From positions 6,496 through 70,495 of the forward strand of contig JBDHVW010000037.1 of the NCBI GenBank assembly GCA_039809865.1: a stretch of 64,000 nt of DNA, written 5' to 3'. Position 1 is the stretch's first letter, and the number at the start of each line of letters is the position of its first letter. The translations under genes were made by a program, and so were the position numbers. The notes under the pieces were generated by a model that saw nothing but the letters and a program-made list of their open reading frames with translations, was not told the origin of the DNA and searched no databases. Below are positions 33,961 through 42,525 of this stretch, piece by piece. Origin of the DNA: QWHO01 sp039809865. Lineage in GTDB: Bacteria; Vulcanimicrobiota; Xenobia; Xenobiales; QWHO01.

Positions 33961-34013
33961 CGGGCGGGTGGGGGGTCAGTAGGGGCAGACTAGCTGAGAG
34001 GAGTCCCCCCGGA

Positions 34014-34619
34014 ATGAAACGACTACTGGTAAGCTTGCTGGCGGCGCTCACCCTGAGCGCCTCGGCCCAGGAGCCCACCGAAACGACCCGGACCCAGGAC
34101 CAGCCCACCACCCCGCAGTGCCACCCGCGCGATCGCGACAACAACCCGCCCGGACGCCTGGGCGGTCACGGCACCAACTGGGAGAACCCGCCCGGCCAGG
34201 CCGGCGGACCCGGCACCAGCCCCGACCGCCGTCCACGCCGCCCGCGCTGCGGCAACGGCGACAACCAGGGCGGTGACGGCAACGGTGGCAATGACCATCC
34301 GCGTCGGCCCCGTTGCCCTGACGGCGGCGTCGGCCAGGGTGGCGACGGCAACGACCATCCGTGTCGGCCCCGTTGCGGCAACGGCGACAACCAGGGCGGT
34401 GACGGCAACGGCGGCAATGACCATCCGCGTCGCCCGCGCTGCCCTGACGGCGGCGTCGGCCAGGGTGGCGACGGCAACAACGGCGGCGGGAACGGAGAGT
34501 TCCGTCCGCGCCGCGACCGCGACAACAACCCACCCGGACGCCTGGGCGGCCGTGGCACGAACTGGGAGAACCCGCCCGGACGGCGCGGCGGATTCGGGAC
34601 CGGCCGTCGGAGACGGTAG
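34014..34619 (+). CDS. Secreted Gly/Asn/Asp/Arg repeat protein
   Basis: 201 residues. Signal peptide MKRLLVSLLAALTLSASAQ. Residues 77-114 and 118-155 are near-identical copies of a unit with RPRCGNGDNQGGDGNGGN and HPRRPRCPDGGVGQGGDG. They are bracketed by a second duplicated module, DRDNNPPGRLGG at about 40 and 168. Each repeat carries two Cys. The protein is highly basic at the end (GRRRR). It is probably an extracellular or periplasmic disordered protein. GAGGAG lies upstream of the ATG. The TAG stop is contributed by the heptamer repeat element that follows. Confidence 0.7.
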   Translation: MKRLLVSLLAALTLSASAQEPTETTRTQDQPTTPQCHPRDRDNNPPGRLGGHGTNWENPPGQAGGPGTSPDRRPRRPRCGNGDNQGGDGNGGNDHPRRPRCPDGGVGQGGDGNDHPCRPRCGNGDNQGGDGNGGNDHPRRPRCPDGGVGQGGDGNNGGGNGEFRPRRDRDNNPPGRLGGRGTNWENPPGRRGGFGTGRRRR

Positions 34620-34723
34620 ACGGTAGACGAGTAGGGAGTAGGGAGTAGGGAGTAGGGAGTAGGGAGTTTCCCTACGAGACTCTTTACTCCTTACTCCTTA
34701 CTACCGTCTACCTGCTACCGTCT
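34612..34723. repeat. Heptamer repeat hairpin element (GGGAGTA type)
   Basis: The left arm has two GACGGTA units and then five GTAGGGA-type heptamers. The right arm has TTACTCC and CTACCGT units in reverse-complement order, so both outer (GACGGTA) and inner (GGAGTA) segments can pair. The stop codon of the gene at 34014 is one of the repeat's own TAGs. It lies 40 bp before truA. Confidence 0.8.
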
Positions 34724-34767
34724 GACAAGCGGCAGGGTTCGTACGGGCGCGAAGCGCACTTCCTCCG

Positions 34768-35538
34768 ATGCGTTACAAGCTCGAGCTCGAATATGAGGGC
34801 ACTCGCTACCGCGGGTGGCAACAGCAACCCGGTCAGAGGACCGTGCAGGGAGAGCTCCTCAGCGCCGTCGCGCAGGCCTGCCGCAAGCCCGCTCAGGACC
34901 TGCAGGGAGCGGGGCGCACCGACGCCGGGGTCCACGCGCTGGCCCAGATCGCCCACCTCGAGATCGACCTGCAGATCCCGTCCGACCACCTGAAGTACAA
35001 GCTGAACGACGCTCTGCCCGCCGACATCGTCGTCACCGGCGTCACCCCGGCCACCCGCAACTTCCACGCGCGCCACGACGCCCTGAGCCGGCGCTACCTC
35101 TACCAGATCGCCCGCCGTCCCAGCGCCTTTGGCAAGAAGCTCGTGTGGTGGGTCAAGGACGATCTGGACGCCGACAAGATGCGCCAGTCCGCGGCTCTCT
35201 TCCCCGGAATGAAGGACATGCGCTCGTTCTGCGCCGACGAGAATCTCAAGGAAACCCGGGTCGAGATCAAGGAGCTCTCGATCCACGAGGCGGGCCAGAT
35301 GATCCTGGTGCGCATCGAGGCCTCCCACTTTCTGTGGCGGATGGTGCGCCAGATCGTGGGCGTGCTCTCGCACGTGGGTCGCGGTCAGCTGAGCCTGGCC
35401 GACGTGCAGGCCTTCCTGGCCCAGCCGAGTCGGCGGCCCGCCGAGCTAACCGCTCCGCCCTCGGGACTGTTCCTGGAGAAGGTCCTGTACACGGCTGAGA
35501 AAGAGTTGCAGGTCCCCACGCCGGTCATCCGGATGTAA
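34768..35538 (+). CDS. truA: tRNA pseudouridine synthase A
   Basis: 256 residues. It isomerises U38-40 of the tRNA anticodon arm. The catalytic aspartate is in GAGRTDAGVHAL. Other family blocks are LEYEGTRYRGWQQQPGQRTV, NFHARHDALSRRYLYQI and FLWRMVRQIVGVL. Length is standard. It has no strong Shine-Dalgarno and lies directly after the repeat hairpin. The 3' end overlaps the convergent dynamin-like gene by 14 bp. Confidence 0.96.
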   Translation: MRYKLELEYEGTRYRGWQQQPGQRTVQGELLSAVAQACRKPAQDLQGAGRTDAGVHALAQIAHLEIDLQIPSDHLKYKLNDALPADIVVTGVTPATRNFHARHDALSRRYLYQIARRPSAFGKKLVWWVKDDLDADKMRQSAALFPGMKDMRSFCADENLKETRVEIKELSIHEAGQMILVRIEASHFLWRMVRQIVGVLSHVGRGQLSLADVQAFLAQPSRRPAELTAPPSGLFLEKVLYTAEKELQVPTPVIRM

Positions 35539-37111
35539 GCGCCTGCAACTGGTCCTCCCAGAGCTGCAACTGGGCCAACCGCCCGGCCATAGCGGTCTCG
35601 CCTTGCTGGCGATAGCTCTCGGCCCGGGCCGCAGCCGCCTCGGCCGAGGCGGCCAGCTCTTTCAGACGGTCGCGCAGGGCGCCCTCGACACTCCGGCGGC
35701 TCTCGCGGATGCGCCCGTCAAAATCTCCCACCACGCGGTTCGAATTGACCTCCAGCAGTCGCCGCAAGAGCTTGCGAGAGCGGCCCAGCGCCGACTCGCG
35801 GCGCCCCGCCCGGGAGCGAAAGGCATCCCGCAGACGGTCGAGGGGCCGAGCTTCGGCCTCGCGCCAGAGGTCGAGGAAGTGGAAAGTGCTGCGAGCCCGG
35901 ATCCCGGTCTCGGGCTCCAGCGGGCGACTCGCGTCCACCTGGCTCAGAATGGCATTGATCTCCGCGACGAAGCGTCCCGTCATGGCCACGAATCGGGTCT
36001 CAGCCACCCCGAGCATCGCCTGTCTCCAGTCGCGCACCGCCGCCTCGGCCAGCTCCACGGGATCGCACCCGGTCTCCAGGCGCTGTTGGCAGAGCGGGAC
36101 GGCCCGTTCGAGGAAAGCGATCTGATCGGACCGGAAAGCCTGGCGCAACCGTTCTTGCTCTCCGGCAAACCGCGGCGCCAGCTGGGCCAGGGCGTGGTCC
36201 GCCTCCTCGCAGGCCCGCCGGAGCGTCTCCACCCGCTGACGGGTGAGCTCCATCGGCTGGACCAGAGCCGCTTTCTCTTCCTCGAGGTGTCGCCTCAAAC
36301 GCTCGGAGAAGGCCTGCATCCCGCGGCCGACCGCCGACTGGATCAGCGAGCTGCCGGTCAGACCTTGCAGCCGCTCGAGCAACCGGGGCCAGTCCCGCTC
36401 GGGTCCCCGGCCTTCCAGCCTCTCCAGGGCGCTGACCCGGTAGAGGGTCGGCGACTGGCCCAGCGTCCGGGCCAGGGTGTTCCGGGTGAACTCCAGGGCC
36501 TCCTCGCAGTCCGAGTCCGACAATCGGTCGACTTTGTTGAGTACCAGAACCAGCTCGCTCGCCTGAGCCGCCCCCTGACGCAGCAGCTCGAGCTCCTCGC
36601 CCGAGAGAGGCGGATCGCCGCCCAGCACCATCAGGCAGGCATCGACCTGGGGCAAGAAAGCGCGCGTCTCGCGGGTGTTGCCCTCCAGCACCGAACCCAG
36701 GCCGGGGGTGTCGACCAGGCACAAGCCCTCGGCCAGCAAGGGCGAAGGGGAGCCGATCTCCAGAGCCAGCACGCCCAGTCGATTCTCAGGGTTCTTTCGC
36801 TCGGTGACGTAGTCGGCGATCTGGGCGCGGGTCACGTCCTGCCACGAGCCGTCGGCGAGCAGCACGCGGGCCTCGGACGCCCCCGCCCTGACCAGCGTGA
36901 CGACCGACGTGACGGGCGCCACTCCCGAGGGCAGCAGGCGCTCGCCGACCAGAGCGTTGATCAGCGTGGACTTGCCGCGCTTGAACTGTCCCAGGCAGGC
37001 GACGTAGAACCGGTTGTCCCGAGTCCGCTCGGCCCAGCGGCGGGCCTCGCGCGCCAGGGTCACGGCCTGGCAAGCCTCCGCCAGGAGCGCCAGCTGGTCG
37101 AGCGCGCTCAC
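35525..37111 (-). CDS. Bacterial dynamin-like GTPase
   Basis: 528 residues. The GTPase domain has G1 GQFKRGKST (41-49), a G2 Thr in PVTSVV, G3 DTPGLGS (134-140) and G4 NKVD (192-195). A long helical stalk follows (LEEEKAALVQPMELTRQRVE), ending with a basic helical region. There is no obvious transmembrane segment, unlike mitofusin-type members. Dynamin-like proteins remodel or protect membranes. It overlaps the DUF190 gene by 4 bp (ATGA) and is therefore the third gene of the fluoride-riboswitch unit. Confidence 0.87.
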   Translation of the reverse strand: MSALDQLALLAEACQAVTLAREARRWAERTRDNRFYVACLGQFKRGKSTLINALVGERLLPSGVAPVTSVVTLVRAGASEARVLLADGSWQDVTRAQIADYVTERKNPENRLGVLALEIGSPSPLLAEGLCLVDTPGLGSVLEGNTRETRAFLPQVDACLMVLGGDPPLSGEELELLRQGAAQASELVLVLNKVDRLSDSDCEEALEFTRNTLARTLGQSPTLYRVSALERLEGRGPERDWPRLLERLQGLTGSSLIQSAVGRGMQAFSERLRRHLEEEKAALVQPMELTRQRVETLRRACEEADHALAQLAPRFAGEQERLRQAFRSDQIAFLERAVPLCQQRLETGCDPVELAEAAVRDWRQAMLGVAETRFVAMTGRFVAEINAILSQVDASRPLEPETGIRARSTFHFLDLWREAEARPLDRLRDAFRSRAGRRESALGRSRKLLRRLLEVNSNRVVGDFDGRIRESRRSVEGALRDRLKELAASAEAAAARAESYRQQGETAMAGRLAQLQLWEDQLQALTSG

Positions 37112-37431
37112 GCCGGGTAGCGCGCGACGCGGACCTTCTCCACGGTCACGACTCCGCCCTTGAGCAGCCCGTCGAGCGTGGCTGCGAAAGCCTGAATCTT
37201 GTCGGGCTCATCCACGATCTCGATCACGACGGGGAGATCCTCGGAGAGCCGCAGGACCTTGGCCGTGTGAATCTGGCTGTGGGCGCCATAACCGAGCACC
37301 CCGCGCAGCACCGTGGCGCCCGCCAGTCCTCGTTGACGAGCTTGCTCCACCACGACCTCGTAGAGCGGGCGGGAATCGAGCTTGTCGGCCTCGCCCACGA
37401 AGATCCGCAGCAATTCTGCCTCTTGAAACAT
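37108..37431 (-). CDS. DUF190 family protein
   Basis: 107 residues. The family blocks LLRIFVGEADKLDSRPLYEV and GLAGATVLRGVLGYG identify a PII-like ferredoxin-fold DUF190 protein. DUF190 genes are typically adjacent to crcB. Ten bases separate it from crcB upstream; it overlaps the dynamin-like gene downstream. It probably modulates fluoride export, though its biochemical role is not established. Confidence 0.92.
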   Translation of the reverse strand: MFQEAELLRIFVGEADKLDSRPLYEVVVEQARQRGLAGATVLRGVLGYGAHSQIHTAKVLRLSEDLPVVIEIVDEPDKIQAFAATLDGLLKGGVVTVEKVRVARYPA

Positions 37432-37440
37432 GCCAGCCTC

Positions 37441-37812
37441 CTACAACTGCCGACCCGTGAAGAGTCCGAGATAGATCGCGGCCACGCCCAGAAGGACCTG
37501 GATGATGACATTTCCCGCGGCCCACGACCACTGGGCGTCGCGCATGAGCTGCACCGTCTCGAAACTGAAGGCGGAGAACGTGGTGAACGAGCCCAGGAAG
37601 CCGGTCAGGAGAATGACCCGGGTGTCGGGTCGAATCACCAGCCTCTCGCTCATGGCCCAGATGACGCCGAAGACGAGGCATCCCAACACGTTGACGAGAG
37701 CCGTTCCCCAGGGGTAAGCGCTGCCGGCGAAGCGCTGGACCAGGTTGCCCAGGCCATAGCGGGTGACGGTTCCGAGTGCCCCGGCCAGGGCGATGAAGAA
37801 AATTCGAGTCAC
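37441..37812 (-). CDS. crcB: Fluoride channel Fluc/CrcB
   Basis: 123 residues with four membrane helices. Motifs are GALGTVTRYGLG, the helix-2 Asn in GTALVNVLGC and the phenylalanine-box region GFLGSFTTFSAFSFE. It is a dual-topology dimeric F- exporter of the inner membrane. The start is GTG at 37812 with AGGAGG five bases upstream. That Shine-Dalgarno is part of a 9-bp hairpin (37819-37841), which overlaps the end of a fluoride riboswitch aptamer, so translation is expected to be fluoride-dependent. Confidence 0.95.
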   Translation of the reverse strand: MTRIFFIALAGALGTVTRYGLGNLVQRFAGSAYPWGTALVNVLGCLVFGVIWAMSERLVIRPDTRVILLTGFLGSFTTFSAFSFETVQLMRDAQWSWAAGNVIIQVLLGVAAIYLGLFTGRQL

Positions 37813-37818
37813 ATGATC

Positions 37819-37885
37819 CTCCTGACTACCTCAGTCAGGAGTCATCAGCCTGGGAGGGCGGTTTCGGGGGACTCCATCCCCATCG
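37819..37885 (-). ncRNA. Fluoride riboswitch (crcB motif) with SD-sequestering platform
   Basis: Read on the minus strand, the aptamer runs from GGGGATGGAGTCCCCCG through AAACC to GGCTGATGACTCCT. This keeps the crcB-motif core (GGxGATG, the CCCCC pseudoknot partner, GCC-loop-GGC and TGATG). GGAGT near the 5' end pairs with ACTCC near the 3' end. ACTCCTGACT is also needed for the downstream stem CTCCTGACT/AGTCAGGAG, which buries the AGGAGG of crcB. The two pairings are exclusive, so fluoride binding should free the ribosome site. It lies between the Acg-type gene's stop and crcB. Confidence 0.87.
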
Positions 37886-37893
37886 AGGTCATT

Positions 37894-38862
37894 CTACCCG
37901 AAACGGACCAGCTCCGCCAGGGGGCGGCGGGGGAGGGCCGCCAGCGGGCCGCCCACGCCCAGGCGCACCACGACCTTGGGGAACTCCAGGCCGGACTGCT
38001 CGGATAAACCCTGGCGTCCGGCCGCCACGACATCGGGGAAGACCGAGTTGGAAAGGCCCTGCCAGCGTGCGGTCAGCACCAGGCAGGCCAGGCACTCGCC
38101 GGTGGCCAGCCAGTCGGCGCGCGCGTCCCGCGAGCCGCCCAGCACGGCCAGCACCGGGCCTTCGGAGGCGCGCCGACCCTCGTCGCGGGAAACTCGGGCC
38201 GCCGGGCTCCAAACGCCCAGGAGGCGGGGCGCCAGCCAGCCCAGCCACCCGGGATAGCCCAGCACGCCCGGCGGTAGACCCGCGCAGTGGCCCGCCAGCT
38301 CGCGCCGGAAAGCGCCGTCACCCCAGCGCTTCAGCGCGGCCTGCTCGATCTTGCTCGCCAGCAGCGTGCGCGCGCCCTCGTCCTCGACCAGCCGCAGACC
38401 GACCGGTCCGGTATAGGCCTCGAAACCGCGCGGAAAGCCGCTGACCAGGCGGGCGCGCACCTCGCGCAGCGGCACCGGCTCGGTCAGCTTGAAGGGCCGG
38501 TGGTCGGCGCGCAGATAGGGGAGGGTGGCGAACTCGGGCTCCCAGTCGAACTCGGTCAGGCGCTCGCAGCGCCGCAAAACGACGGCGTCGGGCTCGTGCT
38601 CGACCGCCAGCCCCAGCCCGACCGCCCAGCACGCCAGCCGCAGGCAGAACAGCGCGAAGCCGCACGACAGCAGCGCTTCGTGGTCTTGAGGATCGGCCAC
38701 GGAGAGGCGCCGCTCGACGCGCATCCGCACCTCGGCACCCTTCACTTCGAACGCCCACGGCTGCACATTGTGCAGGGAAGGCGCCAGCACGGCGTAGCGC
38801 AGCAGATGCTGCCATTGATCGCGCGGGGTCCCGTGGTGCGGAAAATCCTCGCGCCGCGTCAA
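37894..38862 (-). CDS. Acg-family nitroreductase-like FMN-binding protein
   Basis: 322 residues. APSLHNVQPWAFEV near the N-terminus is the FMN-phosphate-binding block of nitroreductases, and the two-half arrangement with DHEALLSCGFALFCLRLA and a later DWLATGECLACLVLTARWQG fits the Acg subfamily (double nitroreductase fold). It may bind or sequester flavin or reduce quinones or nitro compounds. The start is a TTG at 38862, ten bases after the HAD gene's stop, with no Shine-Dalgarno. Its stop is immediately upstream of the fluoride riboswitch. Confidence 0.78.
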   Translation of the reverse strand: MTRREDFPHHGTPRDQWQHLLRYAVLAPSLHNVQPWAFEVKGAEVRMRVERRLSVADPQDHEALLSCGFALFCLRLACWAVGLGLAVEHEPDAVVLRRCERLTEFDWEPEFATLPYLRADHRPFKLTEPVPLREVRARLVSGFPRGFEAYTGPVGLRLVEDEGARTLLASKIEQAALKRWGDGAFRRELAGHCAGLPPGVLGYPGWLGWLAPRLLGVWSPAARVSRDEGRRASEGPVLAVLGGSRDARADWLATGECLACLVLTARWQGLSNSVFPDVVAAGRQGLSEQSGLEFPKVVVRLGVGGPLAALPRRPLAELVRFG

Positions 38863-38872
38863 CCAGGGGCTA

Positions 38873-39541
38873 TCAGAGGAGACCTTCGGCAGAGGCCACC
38901 TCCAGAAAGCGCCGCATCTGGTCGCTGGTGATCAGCCGGTGCGACCGCAGCGTACGCGCCAGGCGCATCACGTCGCGGTAGTGATGGGTCACCATCCCCA
39001 GCGAGGCGGCCGGGGGCAGGTTGTCCGGATTGTCGTCGACGATCATGCAGCCGTAGGTCGAGACGCCGGCCTTCCGGGCCGCCACTTTGAAGATCTCCGG
39101 ATCGGGCTTGCGCAGACCCACGCGGCACGAGAGCACGCAGGGGTCGAAAGCCGCGTAGATGCCGCGCTCGAAGAGGATGTCCGCGTGGTCGGCGATGGTG
39201 TTGGACACCGCGCCCACCACCACGCCGTTGCCGGCCATCGCCTGACAGAGCCACAGGAGCGGGCGGTTGGGCACCAGCGAATCCAGCATCAGCGAGCGCC
39301 ACAGGTTGACCGTGTGGCGCGCCCGCGGACGGCGTCCCTCGCCGGAAGCGAGCAGGCTCTGGCCGATGCCATCCCAGAACTCGAAGCTGGTCAGCTTGCC
39401 CACCTCGAGCTCGCGCACGCGGGCCACCAGCTCGCGCTGAAAGCCTTCCTGGGCCGCGAAGAGCTTCTGCGCGCGCTCGAGATAGCGCTCCAACCCGGCC
39501 GCGACCACCACCCCCCCGATGTCGAACAGGACCGCCTTCAA
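38873..39541 (-). CDS. HAD-superfamily hydrolase
   Basis: 222 residues. Motif I is LFDIGGVVV: the nucleophile Asp is present, and the usual second Asp of DxD is Gly, as in several HAD-IA enzymes. Motif II is the Ser of VSNTIADHAD, motif III the Lys of RVGLRKPDPEIF, and motif IV VDDNPDN. The helical cap is inserted after motif I, so it is an HAD-IA protein; likely a small-molecule phosphatase or dehalogenase-like enzyme of unknown substrate. It overlaps the TPR gene by 4 bp (ATGA). Confidence 0.83.
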   Translation of the reverse strand: MKAVLFDIGGVVVAAGLERYLERAQKLFAAQEGFQRELVARVRELEVGKLTSFEFWDGIGQSLLASGEGRRPRARHTVNLWRSLMLDSLVPNRPLLWLCQAMAGNGVVVGAVSNTIADHADILFERGIYAAFDPCVLSCRVGLRKPDPEIFKVAARKAGVSTYGCMIVDDNPDNLPPAASLGMVTHHYRDVMRLARTLRSHRLITSDQMRRFLEVASAEGLL

Positions 39542-41496
39542 GGGTGCGGCTCGGTGGGCGTCTGCAGGTTCAGAGTCTTCATCAGGTCTTCGCGCGCGGC
39601 CGTGCTGGCGGCGGTGGACCCGTTGAGCGAGTTGATGTCCGTCTGCGACAGGTCGAGACGGGCCGAGAAGACGTATTCGTGGAAGCGGGCGCAGAACGCC
39701 CGCACCGTCTCATCCGGGGTATTCTTGGCCGGGCTGGAGACGGTGGCCAGCTGGGTCCCGTGCACGTCGGTGACGACCGCGGACAGGCCCGCGCCGCCCT
39801 CGGAGATCACCACCTTGAAGCCCTGGGTGCTACCGAAGAAGCGCGGCGAATTGCGCAGGTAGCCGGCGGCTTTCCCGGCCATGCTCCCCCCGTTGCTCTC
39901 GATGCTGGCCGGGATCTCCATCCCCAGGCGCCGGAACACTGCGCCGTCCAGCCCGAACGCGCTCGAGTAGTGGACCATCGCTTCCTGGTAGTCGCCCTGC
40001 CCCCACAGCGTCTCGGCCAGCTCGGCCTCCATGCGGGCGCGCAGCAGCACCATCGCCGGAGCCAGCGCCTTCAGGGCTTCTTCCAGCGCGCCTTTGGCGG
40101 TGGAGCGGCTGGCGGTCAGGAACTTGCCCTCGGCGGCCACGGCCAGCAAGAACGGCTTCTCGACCTCGAGATTCTCATGCGAGGTATCGCCCAGCACCTG
40201 ACGCACCTGGGCTCCCACCACGCCGGCTCCAAACAGGTTGTTCACGTCGGGCAGCAGCCAGCTCAGGTAGAACGAGCCGGTCTCGGAGCGCTGCACCGCG
40301 TCGCGCAGGCCGTCATGGGCCACCACGATGGCGGCCGTGCGATCGGTCACCTGGTCCAACTCTTGCGACAGCGCGACGAGGTTGGCGCTCAGCTCGAACC
40401 AGCGGGGCCAGGTGCACCAGCACATCTCCTCCTGGATGCGCTGGCGCCGGCACAGCAACACGTTGCGGTAGATGACGGCGGCGCTGGCCTCGGTGATGTA
40501 GGCCTGGGCCGACGTGCCCATGTTGCGGTCGGGGCGGTAGATGATGCGGCGCATCAGCGTCTCGGCGGCATCGTCGTAGCCCAGCGTCAGCAGGGCCGTG
40601 GCCGTGACGGTCTGGCGCTCGGCCCAGGTCTGGGAGACCACGATGGGAACGCTGACGGCGCCCCAGGCCTCCATCCGCTTGATGGCCGACAGCACTTCGG
40701 GGAAACGCCCCTGCTCGAGATACAGCCCGGCCAGGTCGCCCCAGGGATTGGTGTAGGCCCACGGATTGGGATGCTTGCCCGATTCCAGCAGCAGCTCCTC
40801 GGCCTTGCCGTAGTTGCCCAGCATGTCCTCGGCCTCGGCCAGGTTGCGGTAGAACGTGCACTCCTGCTCCCAGCCGTTCTTCTGGATCTCGTCGAGGAGC
40901 TGCTTGTGCCACTCGCGGCTCTTCTGCAGGTTCTTGGCCTCTTGCTCGATGGCGCCCAGCGTGTTCAGGGCCACCTCGCGCGAGCGCTCCTCCTTGGAGG
41001 TCTCCAGCACCTTCAGCATCAGCGACCGCGCCTCGTCCAGACGACCCAGCTTCATCAGCGCCCAGCCCCGCTCTTCCGGGATCGGCGTGTACCAGCTGTC
41101 ATACTGGTTCAGCAGGCTGATCTGCTCCTGGTAGTTGTCCATATGGCCGGTCACCGCGATCAGGTCGATCATGATCTGCCAGTGCGTGTGCCACGGCCCC
41201 TCGCTGTCGGGCGGCTCGCCGTAGTCCCAGCGCAGGTTGCGGCGCGCCTTGTCGAGGTAGTAGTAGGCGCGGGGCAGCCCCCCGGGCTCCACGTAGAGGT
41301 AGAGGTGGCCCAATATGGCCTGGGCGGCCCAATTGTCGGGCTCCTTCTTGAGGATCGCCTCGGCCAGCTCGCGGGCGTGGATGTACTTACCGCCTTCCAT
41401 GGCGGCCTGGGCCTCCTTGATGTCAGCCCGGGTCTCATAGTTCTCTTTCTTGGCCAGCGCGGGCGCCACCAACAGGAGCAATATGAGCAACCACAT
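39538..41496 (-). CDS. Exported TPR protein
   Basis: 652 residues from the ATG at 41496, two bases after the moxR stop. Signal peptide MWLLILLLLVAPALA. TPR units follow from residue ~25 (AMEGGKYIHARELAEAILKK, GWALMKLGRLDEARSLMLKV). The central part is less regular. The C-terminal ~130 residues contain a beta-rich domain (FKVVISEGGAGLSAVVTDVH) that I do not recognise. Its position after DUF58, transglutaminase and MoxR suggests an envelope-located partner of that system. Confidence 0.78.
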   Translation of the reverse strand: MWLLILLLLVAPALAKKENYETRADIKEAQAAMEGGKYIHARELAEAILKKEPDNWAAQAILGHLYLYVEPGGLPRAYYYLDKARRNLRWDYGEPPDSEGPWHTHWQIMIDLIAVTGHMDNYQEQISLLNQYDSWYTPIPEERGWALMKLGRLDEARSLMLKVLETSKEERSREVALNTLGAIEQEAKNLQKSREWHKQLLDEIQKNGWEQECTFYRNLAEAEDMLGNYGKAEELLLESGKHPNPWAYTNPWGDLAGLYLEQGRFPEVLSAIKRMEAWGAVSVPIVVSQTWAERQTVTATALLTLGYDDAAETLMRRIIYRPDRNMGTSAQAYITEASAAVIYRNVLLCRRQRIQEEMCWCTWPRWFELSANLVALSQELDQVTDRTAAIVVAHDGLRDAVQRSETGSFYLSWLLPDVNNLFGAGVVGAQVRQVLGDTSHENLEVEKPFLLAVAAEGKFLTASRSTAKGALEEALKALAPAMVLLRARMEAELAETLWGQGDYQEAMVHYSSAFGLDGAVFRRLGMEIPASIESNGGSMAGKAAGYLRNSPRFFGSTQGFKVVISEGGAGLSAVVTDVHGTQLATVSSPAKNTPDETVRAFCARFHEYVFSARLDLSQTDINSLNGSTAASTAAREDLMKTLNLQTPTEPHP

Positions 41497-41498
41497 TC

Positions 41499-42509
41499 TC
41501 ACTTCAGCGTGGTGCGGCTGAGGGCTTCTACCGCTTCCTTGCTGCATTCCTTGACCACGGCCATGGCGTCCACCACACCCGGCGCCAGCGAGAGGCGGTG
41601 GCTGAACACGAACGGCGCCAGCCACTTCACGTCGTCGTCCGTCACGTAGTCGCGGCCACGCATCAGGGCCGCGGCTTTGAGGGCCGGCACCATCAGCACC
41701 AGCGAGCGGGTGGAGATTCCCTGCATCACCTTCGGATTGGCGCGGATGGCGCGGGCGATATCCACCAGGCAGGTGGAGACGTGAGGGCTGACCTTCACGT
41801 TCTCCTCCATGGCTTTGCGCGCCTCGACCACCTCGCCGCGGTTGACCTTGGGCAGGTCTTCCTCTTTCACCTTGTTGCCGGTGATGCGGGTGTTGACCAC
41901 GTCGATCTCGGCGTCGCGCGCGATGTAATCCATGCGGATTTTGAACAGGAAGCGGTCCAACTGCGCCACCGGCAGGGGGAAGGTGCCCGCCAGGTCCAGC
42001 GGGTTCTGGGTGGCGATCACAAAGAAGAGGTCATTGAGCGGGTAGGAGACGTTGTCCACGGTCACCTGCTTCTCCGCCATCGCCTCGAGCATGGCCGACT
42101 GCACCTTGGGCGAGGTGCGGTTGATCTCGTCGCCGAGCACCACGTAGGCGAAGATCGGCCCGCGCCGGAAGTGGAAGCTGGCCGAGTCGACGTCGAAGAC
42201 CGAAACCCCGCTGATGTCGCTGGGCAGGAGGTCGGGCGTGAACTGGATGCGGCGAAAGCTGGGGATCTCGTCGTCGAGCACGTCGTCTAAGATGGAGTCG
42301 CCAAGCGTCTTGGCCAGCGTCGTCTTGCCCGAGCCGGGATAGTCCTCCAGCAACACGTGGCCGTCGGCCATGAGGGCGATCAGGACGAGGTCGATCACCT
42401 CGTCGCGGCCCTTCACGGCGCGCTTCAGGCGCGCCTGGAGGCGGCGGATCACGCCCGCCGGGATGTCCAGCGGATGGCGCGCGGCTACGGTCGGTTCGAT
42501 GGTTTCCAA
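41499..42509 (-). CDS. MoxR-family AAA+ ATPase
   Basis: 336 residues. Walker A is LLEDYPGSGKTTLAKTL, Walker B VVLGDEINRTSPKVQSAMLE, sensor 1 IATQNPLDLAGTFPLP, and the arginine-finger region follows in AQLDRFLF. MoxR ATPases act as chaperones in maturation or activation of envelope and metal-protein complexes and nearly always pair with DUF58 proteins, as here. TTG start with AAGGAG about nine bases upstream. Sixteen bases separate it from the transglutaminase gene. Confidence 0.94.
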   Translation of the reverse strand: METIEPTVAARHPLDIPAGVIRRLQARLKRAVKGRDEVIDLVLIALMADGHVLLEDYPGSGKTTLAKTLGDSILDDVLDDEIPSFRRIQFTPDLLPSDISGVSVFDVDSASFHFRRGPIFAYVVLGDEINRTSPKVQSAMLEAMAEKQVTVDNVSYPLNDLFFVIATQNPLDLAGTFPLPVAQLDRFLFKIRMDYIARDAEIDVVNTRITGNKVKEEDLPKVNRGEVVEARKAMEENVKVSPHVSTCLVDIARAIRANPKVMQGISTRSLVLMVPALKAAALMRGRDYVTDDDVKWLAPFVFSHRLSLAPGVVDAMAVVKECSKEAVEALSRTTLK

Positions 42510-42525
42510 GTGTGTGGCTCCTTCC

